DNA of 64,000 bases from JACCTH01 sp035281645. Lineage in GTDB: Bacteria > Actinomycetota > Acidimicrobiia > Spongiisociales > ZC4RG35. Position 1 is the stretch's first letter. Each line of letters opens with the position of its first letter. This document shows, in pieces, positions 7,906 to 15,184 of the stretch. The translations under genes were made by a program, and so were the position numbers. Under the pieces are notes generated by a model. The model had not been told where the DNA came from and did not search any database. It worked only from the letters and a program-made list of their open reading frames with translations. Location of the stretch: contig DATEDN010000081.1 of assembly GCA_035281645.1 (NCBI GenBank), positions 3,787 to 67,786 on the forward strand, written 5' to 3'.

Positions 7906-8309
7906 AAGCGGGGGTCGGCCACCCACACCCGGACGCGCTCCATCGCCACCGAGATCACCGGCCCCGTGATCTCGTACTGGTTGTACTGGGAGTAGCGAGC
8001 TTTGAGGGCAGCTATCGCTTCCGGATCCTCCGAAACCACTTTGGCGTGGCCGTCCACCCGCACCCACCAGAGGTGATGCCATCCTTCGGCATAGTGGTGG
8101 GCAAGGACCGAGACCCGGGGATCGGCTCTGATATTCCGGAGCCGGGCGAGGTTGGGGTCTTGTTTTGGCTTCCGGTCGACAGCGGTTACCAGTCGGTCGC
8201 CGACGATGGCGAAGACGATGGGGATGACGTGCGGACTCCCATCCGGATTGACGGTTGCCAGGGTCGCCACTCGAGCCAAATTCAGGAGGCGGCGGCCCTT
8301 TTCGGACAT
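7896..8309 (-). CDS. PPOX-class F420-dependent oxidoreductase (Rv0121-like)
   Basis: 137-residue split-barrel flavin/F420-binding protein of the pyridoxamine-phosphate-oxidase superfamily. It opens with ATLATVNPDGSPHVIPIVFA, the usual first strand and cofactor-contact region. Next comes the DRKPKQDPNLARLRNIRADPRVSVLAHHY block characteristic of the Rv0121 subfamily, assigned by family knowledge as probably F420-dependent. A role with F420 is consistent with the cofG/cofH genes at 25-28 kb in this window. Substrate unknown. Its 3' end overlaps the small gene at 7744-7905 by 10 bases. CATAAT lies eight bases before the ATG. Confidence 0.82.
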   Translation of the reverse strand: MSEKGRRLLNLARVATLATVNPDGSPHVIPIVFAIVGDRLVTAVDRKPKQDPNLARLRNIRADPRVSVLAHHYAEGWHHLWWVRVDGHAKVVSEDPEAIAALKARYSQYNQYEITGPVISVAMERVRVWVADPRFQG

Positions 8310-8375
8310 GTCGACCGATTATGACGGTGCTCGGTTGCCTCTTGCCGAGGTAGGTCCAGAGGCCTAGTCTGATCT

Positions 8376-8705
8376 GTGGAAGAAGGGGAGTGGATGTCGG
8401 TTTTCGTAGGTCAGCTCTATCGCAATGATGAGCCGCCCGTTCGGGCCTCCGTACAGATCGAAGACGGCCGGGTGAGGATTTGGACCGACCGCCGCCGCTT
8501 GGTCTCCTGGGACCAGGCGCAGGTCTCCTGCGAGCGCATGAGCGTCTTCCGCTTCCAGCTCTCCGACGGCTACGTCAGCTACGAGTTCCAACCCGGCGAC
8601 CCGGCTGGCTTCTCCGATTCGATCGGGGCCGTGGTCGACCTACGGGCTCCCAAGAGCCGTTTCGGCCTCGCCGAGCGCATCCGCCAGGCGCAAGCCACCC
8701 CATAG
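8376..8705 (+). CDS. Hypothetical small beta-rich protein, paralogue of the 57640 gene
   Basis: 109 residues from GTG at 8376, or 103 from ATG at 8394, which has a purine-rich GAAGGGGAG stretch in front. TAGTCT at 8365-8370 favours the GTG as a near-leaderless start. The protein appears to be a single beta-rich domain (PPVRASVQIEDGRVRIWTD, then a Trp, then FRFQLSDGYVSYEF). It resembles the product of the gene at 57640-58002 in spacing and key residues: PP-[VI]-R near the start, [VL]-R-I, a central Trp, and DP-x-[GA]-F. No known family recognised and no predicted catalytic residues. Confidence 0.6.
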   Translation: MEEGEWMSVFVGQLYRNDEPPVRASVQIEDGRVRIWTDRRRLVSWDQAQVSCERMSVFRFQLSDGYVSYEFQPGDPAGFSDSIGAVVDLRAPKSRFGLAERIRQAQATP

Positions 8706-8767
8706 CGGATCGCCCGCCTCACGCGGGACCCCCGAATAGATTGCTGCTCCCCGATTAGAGGAGCTTG

Positions 8768-9487
8768 ATGCCCACGCCCCACATTTCCGCCGAGGCCGGA
8801 GACTTCGCCGAGTGCGTATTGCTGCCGGGCGATCCATTGCGGGCCAGGCACATCGCAGAGAACTTCTTCGACGACGCTCGTCAGGTGAACGCGGTCCGGA
8901 ACATGCTCGGGTACACGGGGGTCTACAAGGAGATGCCGGCATCGGTGATGGGGAGTGGGATGGGCATCCCCTCGGCTTCGATCTACGCCACCGAGCTGGT
9001 AGCGGAATATGGGTGCAAGCGGTTGGTGCGCGTTGGCTCCGCCGGCGGCATCTCCAACTCAATCAAGCTGCGGGACGTGGTGATCGCCACCGGAGCATGC
9101 ACTGATTCGGGAGTCAACCGGGCTCGGTTTCACGGTTGGGACTACTCCGCCATCGCCGACTTCGGATTGGCCCGGGCGGCAGTCGACGCCGCAGCCGCCC
9201 TGGGTGTCGACGCGGCGGTGGGCAACGTCTTCTCGGCCGATCTCTTTTACAACCCTCAGACCGAGGTATGGGATGTGCTGGAGGGTATGGGGGTGCTAGC
9301 GGTGGAAATGGAGGCAGCAGGGCTGTATGGGGTGGCGGCCGAGAAGGGAGCGCGAGCCCTGTCGATTCTCACTATCTCGGATCACATCCGCTCCGGGGAG
9401 GCAACAACTTCCCTCGAGCGCGAGCAGACCTTCAATTCCATGGTGGAGATCGCGCTCGAGGCTCTGTTGGCCGACGCTAAGGCGTAA
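8768..9487 (+). CDS. deoD: Purine-nucleoside phosphorylase, DeoD type
   Basis: 239-residue cytoplasmic enzyme that cleaves purine ribo- and deoxyribonucleosides with phosphate in nucleoside salvage. It begins TPHISAEAGDFAECVLLPGDPLRA, the DeoD signature with the phosphate-binding Gly-Asp-Pro. It continues with the conserved MGSGMGIPSASIYATEL and RVGSAGG blocks, VEMEAAGLY (ribose/purine site Glu) and the SDHIRSGEATT loop carrying the catalytic Asp. Length matches the hexameric bacterial family. The ATG is preceded by AGAGGAG with a four-base spacer. The 3' end overlaps the convergent L,D-transpeptidase gene by 11 bases. Confidence 0.92.
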   Translation: MPTPHISAEAGDFAECVLLPGDPLRARHIAENFFDDARQVNAVRNMLGYTGVYKEMPASVMGSGMGIPSASIYATELVAEYGCKRLVRVGSAGGISNSIKLRDVVIATGACTDSGVNRARFHGWDYSAIADFGLARAAVDAAAALGVDAAVGNVFSADLFYNPQTEVWDVLEGMGVLAVEMEAAGLYGVAAEKGARALSILTISDHIRSGEATTSLEREQTFNSMVEIALEALLADAKA

Positions 9488-10208
9488 TCAGCTCGTCGCG
9501 ACTCACCGAGTGGCCGTAGAGGTATATCGGCATTCCCAGCTGAATTCGGCTCTTCAGGAAGTCCATATCTTCGATCTCGACTCGCACGCAACCATGCGAC
9601 GCCGGGAAAGCTGGAACCGACCTCGACCCATGGAGGGCATAGCCCCCGTAGAAGTAGAACGGTGAGTAAAGGAAGCCCAAATATGACTCCCACCATCCCT
9701 GACGGCTGCGTCGGAACTCGAAGCGACCCTCCGGCGTGATGGCCCGGATCAATCGTCCGCGGGAGTTGCGATAAGACTCGCCGTTGGCCGAGGAGATCGG
9801 AAACACGCCAGCCACCGATTCAGCTTCGATCAAATACAAAACCTGACGACGGAGGTCGACTTCGATTCGGTCGGGTTCAGGCGCCGGGCCGGGGCCGGTG
9901 ATCTCTCTTCCCAGTAGATGCCAGTCGTCTTGGCGGAAGATGCCGGTTCGCTCGAGGTCATAGAGCTTCTGAAAGGCGAGCACTGCTCCCACCGTCTGCC
10001 GGCCGTACACGCCGTCGGTCCGTCCCGGAAAGAAGCCGGCATCCAGTAGCCGGCTTTGCAGATCTGCGACCGTCGGCCCCACCGATCCCGGGCGAAGGTC
10101 GGGAGGCAAGGGATGGTTGATGACCTCGCCAGGGACACCGGTGGCCGCGGCCGGCGCGGCCATAGCCACTAGGAAGATCAATAGGGCCGTGAAAAACTTG
10201 ATCGTCAT
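9477..10208 (-). CDS. L,D-transpeptidase with peptidoglycan-binding domain
   Basis: 243-residue exported cell-wall enzyme forming 3-3 cross-links or attaching proteins to peptidoglycan. Residues 1-22 are a signal peptide (Lys, a hydrophobic core, then APAAA), which is why I prefer the ATG at 10208 over a TTG at 10244. Residues about 38-95 form a peptidoglycan-binding domain (GPTVADLQSRLLDAGFFPG ... GVYGRQT). The YkuD domain follows, with the HGSRSVPAFPASHGCVRVE active site holding the catalytic Cys. Probably cooperates with the wall-precursor genes dapA/dapB elsewhere in the window. Confidence 0.9.
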   Translation of the reverse strand: MTIKFFTALLIFLVAMAAPAAATGVPGEVINHPLPPDLRPGSVGPTVADLQSRLLDAGFFPGRTDGVYGRQTVGAVLAFQKLYDLERTGIFRQDDWHLLGREITGPGPAPEPDRIEVDLRRQVLYLIEAESVAGVFPISSANGESYRNSRGRLIRAITPEGRFEFRRSRQGWWESYLGFLYSPFYFYGGYALHGSRSVPAFPASHGCVRVEIEDMDFLKSRIQLGMPIYLYGHSVSRDELITP

Positions 10209-10330
10209 CGAGGTTCTAAATCGGTCTCGTCGATCAAGACTCAACGGTAGGTTCGGGGGTTCCGTGAAATGACCGCACTCTTCACCACGTCCCTTTATCC
10301 CGCCGTCGAAACCCGAAAACCAAACTCCGA

Positions 10331-12100
10331 ATGACCGCGCTCTCCGATGGCGTCAAGCCGCAAGTGACTACTCCTTCGTATCGCACCACTCTTACCACCT
10401 ACCTCGCCCCCCTGCGGGGTCGAGCCACCCTGCTCTTGGTGGCGTTGCTGGCCTCGATTGGGCTGCAACTGGTAGTCCCGCAGCTGCTGGCCCGATTCAT
10501 CGATCAGGTGGGCTCGCGGGTCGCGGTTGACGGCCTGGTCGGTATCGGGATTGCCTATCTGCTGGCGGGCATCGTCAACCAGCTACTTGATGCCTTTACC
10601 TCCTATCTCGGCACCGACATTGGCTGGAGCGCCACCAATCGCCTGCGAGAGGATCTCGGGCGCCACCTCCTATCCCTCGACATGGGCTATCACAACGACA
10701 CCACCCCGGGAGAGATGATCGAGCGGGTTGATGGCGACGTCACCGCCGTTTCCGATTTCATTTCGCGTTTCCTCGTTCGCCTGCTCGGAGCCGGGGCGCT
10801 GTTGTTGGGGGTACTCGTGATCTCCTGGTCCAAAGATCCGGTGATGGGGGTGTCACTGACGGTCTACGTGCTCGGGGTCCTCGGTCTGCTCTGGAGCCTC
10901 CGCAACCTTCCGGTGCAGGCCGCAGAAGAAGAGAGGGAGGTCTCCGCGGTCCTCTATGGCTTCATCGAAGAGCGGCTGGCAGGCATCGAGGACATCCGTG
11001 CCTTGGGGGCGGGTCGCTTCACCATGTCTCGCTTCATTCCGGTCATGCGTGATTACTACCGCCGCACAACCGCGGCGTGGCGCAAGCGAGTGATCGTTTG
11101 GGTGACAGCCAATACGGTGTTCTGGGCCGGGGACGCTTTGGCCCTGGCGGTGGGGACCTGGCTGGTTCTGGCCGACTCGATCACGATCGGTACCGCCTAC
11201 CTGATCCTGCAATACGCCCAATTGGTGCGACGTCCGATCGAGCAAGTGACCCAGGAGCTGCAGCGTCTCCAGAAGGCGGCGGGCGGGCTCATCCGCATTG
11301 ATCAGCTACGGAGGCTTCGGACCTCCATCTCAGTCGGCGAGCACCAGATGCCAAGGGGCCCGCTATCGGTCGAGCTCGATGATGTTTCCTTCGCCTACGA
11401 AGATCGACTGGTCCTTGATCGGGTCAGCTTCCGGCTTGAGGCGGGAACGGTTCTCGGTCTGCTCGGCCGCACCGGTGGGGGGAAGACGACGATCACACGG
11501 CTCATTTCCCACCTCTACGAGCCCACTCATGGCGAGGTGCGGGTGGGAGGGATCGATCTCAAAACCGTCGAGCCCGGTTCCCTAAGGAGAGCCCTGGGCG
11601 TGGTTACCCAGGACGTGCAGCTTTTCCGAGCCTCGGTTCGTGACAACCTGACCCTTTTCCGGGAGCGAGCCGATAAGGAGATCCTTGCCGTGCTCGATCG
11701 GACTGGTCTGGGGGATTGGGCCCGCTTGATCGGGCTCGACACCGAGCTCGGATCCGGAGGCCAGGGTCTGTCGGCCGGCGAACAGCAGCTTCTGGCCTTT
11801 GCCCGGGTGTTCCTTCAGGACCCGGGGGTGGTGATCCTCGATGAGCCATCCTCTCGCCTCGATCCCGCTACGGAGTCGGTGTTGGCGGTCGCTACTGAGC
11901 GCCTCTTCGCCGGTCGCACCGTCGTCATCATCGCCCACAGGTTGGAGACCGTCCGCACTGCGGACGAGATCATGGTGGTCGATGAGGGGCGAATCGTCGA
12001 GCACGGGTCCCGTACCGAACTCGCCGCCGACCCGGGGAGTCTTTACGCCGGTCTGCTCCGTTTGGGAGACCCCGGTCTGTTGGAGGGCGGCCTTCTGTGA
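10331..12100 (+). CDS. Heterodimeric ABC exporter subunit, canonical Walker B
   Basis: 589-residue half-transporter. Six transmembrane helices lie in about residues 30-320, followed by an ATPase domain with Walker A GRTGGGKTT (near residue 379), a Q-loop, Walker B VVILDEPSS with the catalytic Glu, and the switch His in IIAHRLETV. Its signature motif is degenerate (LSAGEQ instead of LSGGQ). It overlaps the next gene by GTGA. Together the two proteins fit an asymmetric exporter: this subunit supplies Walker A/B of the active site and the partner supplies LSGGQ. Substrate unknown; drug or lipid export is plausible for this family. Confidence 0.9.
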   Translation: MTALSDGVKPQVTTPSYRTTLTTYLAPLRGRATLLLVALLASIGLQLVVPQLLARFIDQVGSRVAVDGLVGIGIAYLLAGIVNQLLDAFTSYLGTDIGWSATNRLREDLGRHLLSLDMGYHNDTTPGEMIERVDGDVTAVSDFISRFLVRLLGAGALLLGVLVISWSKDPVMGVSLTVYVLGVLGLLWSLRNLPVQAAEEEREVSAVLYGFIEERLAGIEDIRALGAGRFTMSRFIPVMRDYYRRTTAAWRKRVIVWVTANTVFWAGDALALAVGTWLVLADSITIGTAYLILQYAQLVRRPIEQVTQELQRLQKAAGGLIRIDQLRRLRTSISVGEHQMPRGPLSVELDDVSFAYEDRLVLDRVSFRLEAGTVLGLLGRTGGGKTTITRLISHLYEPTHGEVRVGGIDLKTVEPGSLRRALGVVTQDVQLFRASVRDNLTLFRERADKEILAVLDRTGLGDWARLIGLDTELGSGGQGLSAGEQQLLAFARVFLQDPGVVILDEPSSRLDPATESVLAVATERLFAGRTVVIIAHRLETVRTADEIMVVDEGRIVEHGSRTELAADPGSLYAGLLRLGDPGLLEGGLL

Positions 12101-13860
12101 CGAAGAATCTCAGCACTCTTGAGATCATCCGCGAGCTGATCCGCTACCGGACCGGCCGGTTCATGTTCTGCTTCACGGTCTGGGCACTGGTCCACGCCTC
12201 GCCGTTGCTCTTCGGCTTGCTGATTGGAACCGTATTCGACCGGCTCGCCGGCAGCGCCGATGTCGCTCAAACCGCCTGGACGCCGGTGGCGATCTTCAGC
12301 GCTTTGGCCATCGGCCGAAACGGAATCATCTGGCTCGGGGACGTCGAATGGATCAAGCATTGGAACGAAGTCACTCTGCTTGTCCAACGCAATCTCCTCC
12401 GCTGGCTCCTCGAGGCTCCCCGGAGCCGTGTTCTCCCACTGTCACCTGGGGAGGCGGTCAGCACTTTTCGCGACGACGTCGAAGACTTGCTCGAGTATCT
12501 CGAGAACTGGGTGGACATGGGCGGCCTCGTCATCTTTGGCCTCGGTTCGATCGTGATCATGGCGATGATCGATTTGCGCTTGACCGGGTTCCTATTGGTC
12601 CCATTGCTTCTAACCGCCCTCCTGACCCAGGCTCTCGGTCCCCAGATTCGGGCCCGTCGCCGGGCGATGCGCGCTGCCACCGACGACGTCACCGGCTTTG
12701 TCGGCGAGACCTTCGGCGCCGTCCAGGCGATCAAGCTCTTCCGGGCCGAAGAGCAGGTCATGGCCCGCTTTGAAGGCCTCAATCGAATCCGACATCGGGC
12801 GGCCATGCGCGACACGGTCCTCACCGAAGTGCTGCGCGGGATCAACCGCAACATGTCGACGATCGGGATCGCCCTCGTCCTGATCTTCGGAGCCGGATCC
12901 CTGACGGAGGAATCGATGAGCCTCGGGGAGCTGACGGTGTTCTTGACGTATCTTCCCCGTCTTACCGATTACATGGCGTTCATCGGCGACATCATCGCCC
13001 AGCATCGTCGAACCGGCGTCGCGTTCGAACGAATCCGGGGTCTGGCGGTCGACGCACGCGATCACGATCTCCTCAACCGTTTCCCGGTCTCATTGCAGGG
13101 AGAAGTCCCCGAAGTGCCCGGCCCGTCGATGGAAGCCGAGACGTTCGACCGCTTGTCGGTGAGGGGGCTCAGTCACCGTTTCCCCGATAACGAGGAAGGC
13201 TTGGAAGATGTGGACTTCGAAATCGGGCGAGGAAGCTTTGTGGTCATCACCGGAAAGATCGGGTCCGGGAAGAGCACCTTGGTTCGTGCCTTGCTCGGCC
13301 TGGTTCCCGCTACCGGGGAGATTCGATGGAATGGAAAGCTGGTCGAAGACCCGGCATCGTTCTTCGTGCCTCCTCGCTCGGCCTACACAGCGCAGGTCCC
13401 TCGGCTGTTCTCAGAGTCCCTGGCCGACAATATCGCCCTGGGACAGCGGGCAACGCGAGAGCGGCTCCGGGAGGCGGTCCAGTTGGCGGTGCTCGACCCC
13501 GATCTCGAGCGCATGGAACAGGGCCTCGAGACTCTGGTGGGAGCCAGGGGTGTCAAGCTCTCCGGAGGCCAGGTGCAGCGCTCGGCCGCAGCCCGGATGC
13601 TCGCCACCGATGCCGAGCTGCTGGTATTCGATGACCTCTCCTCGGCTCTCGATCTACGGACCGAAAGCGAGCTGTGGCGGCGCCTCTTTGAGCAGCGCCA
13701 GGCCACGTGCCTGGTCGTGTCCCACCGCCGCGCCGCGCTCGAGCGGGCCGATCAGATACTGGTGATGGATCGGGGCCGGATCGTCGCTCGGGGCCACTTG
13801 CGCGAGCTTCTCGAGCACTCGGCTTTGATGCGAGACCTCTGGGAGACGGGGGAGCGCTAG
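12097..13860 (+). CDS. Heterodimeric ABC exporter subunit, degenerate Walker B
   Basis: 587-residue partner half-transporter beginning at a GTG that overlaps the upstream stop by four bases. The N-terminal six-helix domain (about residues 20-310) precedes an ATPase domain with Walker A GKIGSGKST, a canonical LSGGQ signature and the Walker B LLVFDDLSS, where the catalytic Glu is replaced by Asp. The switch-region His is retained (VVSHRRAAL). The changes mirror those of the upstream subunit, as in TM287/288- or BmrCD-type exporters. The stop shares CTAG with the convergent metallo-hydrolase gene. Confidence 0.9.
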   Translation: MTKNLSTLEIIRELIRYRTGRFMFCFTVWALVHASPLLFGLLIGTVFDRLAGSADVAQTAWTPVAIFSALAIGRNGIIWLGDVEWIKHWNEVTLLVQRNLLRWLLEAPRSRVLPLSPGEAVSTFRDDVEDLLEYLENWVDMGGLVIFGLGSIVIMAMIDLRLTGFLLVPLLLTALLTQALGPQIRARRRAMRAATDDVTGFVGETFGAVQAIKLFRAEEQVMARFEGLNRIRHRAAMRDTVLTEVLRGINRNMSTIGIALVLIFGAGSLTEESMSLGELTVFLTYLPRLTDYMAFIGDIIAQHRRTGVAFERIRGLAVDARDHDLLNRFPVSLQGEVPEVPGPSMEAETFDRLSVRGLSHRFPDNEEGLEDVDFEIGRGSFVVITGKIGSGKSTLVRALLGLVPATGEIRWNGKLVEDPASFFVPPRSAYTAQVPRLFSESLADNIALGQRATRERLREAVQLAVLDPDLERMEQGLETLVGARGVKLSGGQVQRSAAARMLATDAELLVFDDLSSALDLRTESELWRRLFEQRQATCLVVSHRRAALERADQILVMDRGRIVARGHLRELLEHSALMRDLWETGER

Positions 13861-14840
13861 CGCCTGTAGCGAATGGCGTCGGGATCGTCACCGTGCTGAA
13901 GGCGGCCGGTTAGCTGAAGATGTTCGAGATGGGCGATGGTCTCCCGCAGGGCGAGACGCTGATCCATCGGCGCAAGGTTGGGCCGGAAGACCTGCTCCAT
14001 CACTTGCCATGCGCTCGATCCGAGCGGAGCGACGACCTCGCGCATCCCGGCCAGGCGGCGCTGGTGATGGAGAAGGATCTGCTCGGCCCGGGCCGATCCA
14101 TGGGAAACGATGTCGCCATGGGCCGGATAGGTGGTGGTGATTCGAAGCGCCTCGATCTTGCGAAGCGATTCGAGAAACTCCCCGAGCACGTCGGGAAAGT
14201 CCTCGTCATATCCGACAAAGGGGGTGATGCGAGGAAGGATGTGGTCGCCGGCGAAGAGCACTCCCGTGCGCGAGTCACGGAGGCAGATATGCGTGGGCTC
14301 ATGGCCGGGGGTGAAGATGACCTGAAGAGGACGGTTGCTGCCGATCGCAATCGAGTCACCTTCATCCACCGTGACGTCCGGGAGGGCTAGGAGTGGCATC
14401 CAATCCGGTCTCGGGCCGACATCGACGAAGGCGTCATAGGCATCGGCGGGGACTCCGTGGCGTCGAGCCAGGATTCGAATCCGCTCCCCGAATCCGGGAG
14501 TGTCGTTGTACCGATCGACGACCTTGGCGGCTCGCTCGTGCATGACCACTCGCATTCCGAACTGCTCGACGAGGCGGGGGGCCATCCCCACGTGATCAGG
14601 ATGGAGGTGGGAGACGATCAGGGTGTCGATCGAGGCGGGGTTGTAGCCCAGGTCGGCGAGACCGCCGAAGAGCACGTTGCGGCTCTCGACGGTATCAACC
14701 CCGCAATCGACGAGAGCGAGTCCGTCGCTCGATTCGATCAGGTAGGCGTTGACGGTCCTCGGGCTGGCAAAGGGCAGCGGAAGCGTGATCTGGGAGATTC
14801 CCTGGCCGAGAGGCCGCGCCCAATCATTCACTGAGCTCAT
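13857..14840 (-). CDS. Metallo-beta-lactamase-fold hydrolase
   Basis: 327-residue cytoplasmic metal-dependent hydrolase. The dinuclear zinc motif SHLHPDHVGM (HxHxDH) is near residue 80. Additional ligands are in TPGHEPTHICL (about residue 177), the Asp in LFAGDHILPRI and a late His in TYPAHGD. The C-terminal 90 residues are helical (LHHQRRLAGMREVV ... RLALRETIAHLEHLQLTGRL), resembling the winged-helix tail of hydroxyacylglutathione-hydrolase-like or LACTB2-like proteins. The reaction is not predictable. It lies downstream of the dodecin gene on the same strand with a 12-base gap, so the two may share a transcript. Confidence 0.85.
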   Translation of the reverse strand: MSSVNDWARPLGQGISQITLPLPFASPRTVNAYLIESSDGLALVDCGVDTVESRNVLFGGLADLGYNPASIDTLIVSHLHPDHVGMAPRLVEQFGMRVVMHERAAKVVDRYNDTPGFGERIRILARRHGVPADAYDAFVDVGPRPDWMPLLALPDVTVDEGDSIAIGSNRPLQVIFTPGHEPTHICLRDSRTGVLFAGDHILPRITPFVGYDEDFPDVLGEFLESLRKIEALRITTTYPAHGDIVSHGSARAEQILLHHQRRLAGMREVVAPLGSSAWQVMEQVFRPNLAPMDQRLALRETIAHLEHLQLTGRLQHGDDPDAIRYRR

Positions 14841-14852
14841 TCACGGCACTGC

Positions 14853-15074
14853 TCACTCACGACCGAGGGATTCCCGCACCTGGAAGGTTATGTCGAGAGT
14901 GACTGCGAAATCGGTGGGCACTCCGGCCGAGTCGACCTGACCGGAAACCTGCACCACCTGGAAGCGGGTGATGTCCCGGATCGTCACCGCTGCCCGGGCC
15001 AGGACAGTTCGGATCGCATCTTCGATGGAATCAGACGACCCTCCCGAGAGGCGAACGGTCTTTTCGATGCTCAT
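14853..15074 (-). CDS. Dodecin
   Basis: 73-residue protein matching the dodecin family: MSIEKTVRLSGGSSDSIEDAI, then a short helix, a TRFQVVQVSGQVD strand and a final FAVTLDITFQV strand. Dodecins assemble into hollow dodecamers that bind flavin or flavin breakdown products, buffering free flavin in the cytoplasm. The position of the usual flavin-stacking Trp is occupied by Phe here (TRFQVVQ), so ligand preference may differ. The start is supported by a TAGTCT hexamer exactly six bases upstream. Confidence 0.9.
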   Translation of the reverse strand: MSIEKTVRLSGGSSDSIEDAIRTVLARAAVTIRDITRFQVVQVSGQVDSAGVPTDFAVTLDITFQVRESLGRE

Positions 15075-15080
15075 GACCGA

Positions 15081-15086
15081 AGACTA
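15081..15086 (-). promoter_or_regulatory. -10 element for leaderless dodecin mRNA
   Basis: Reading the minus strand, TAGTCT is followed by six bases (TCGGTC) and the dodecin ATG. No Shine-Dalgarno sequence precedes the start, so initiation on the ATG itself is likely. Confidence 0.6.
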
Positions 15087-15161
15087 AAGACCAAAGGCCC
15101 AAGACCTCGGACCTGCCAAATGCGCGAGATGACTCTTATGTCTTCGTCTTCAAACTTTGTC

Positions 15162-15184
15162 TATATTGTCGAACGAATGTTCGA
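15162..15184 (+). promoter_or_regulatory. LexA box overlapping the dnaE2 start codon, with -10 candidate
   Basis: A perfect palindromic LexA box TCGAACGAATGTTCGA occupies 15169-15184, and its central ATG (15177-15179) is the proposed dnaE2 start codon. TATATT at 15162-15167 is a -10 candidate placing transcription start at about 15174-15177. The mRNA would have little or no leader and LexA would sit on the initiation site. Confidence 0.75.

Noticed and set aside
8712..8726. CCCGC/GCGGG hairpin as a terminator of the small gene at 8376
   Set aside because: The stem is only five base pairs and no T-run follows.
10264..10345. Direct repeat ATGACCGC[A/G]CTCT at 10268 and 10331 as an insertion scar
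   Set aside because: About 13 bases, one copy at a start codon; too short to support any element.
15120..15176. Upstream ATG giving dnaE2 19 extra residues
   Set aside because: It would place the LexA box and -10 inside the gene, has no ribosome site, and family similarity starts at the PHP motif after 15177.
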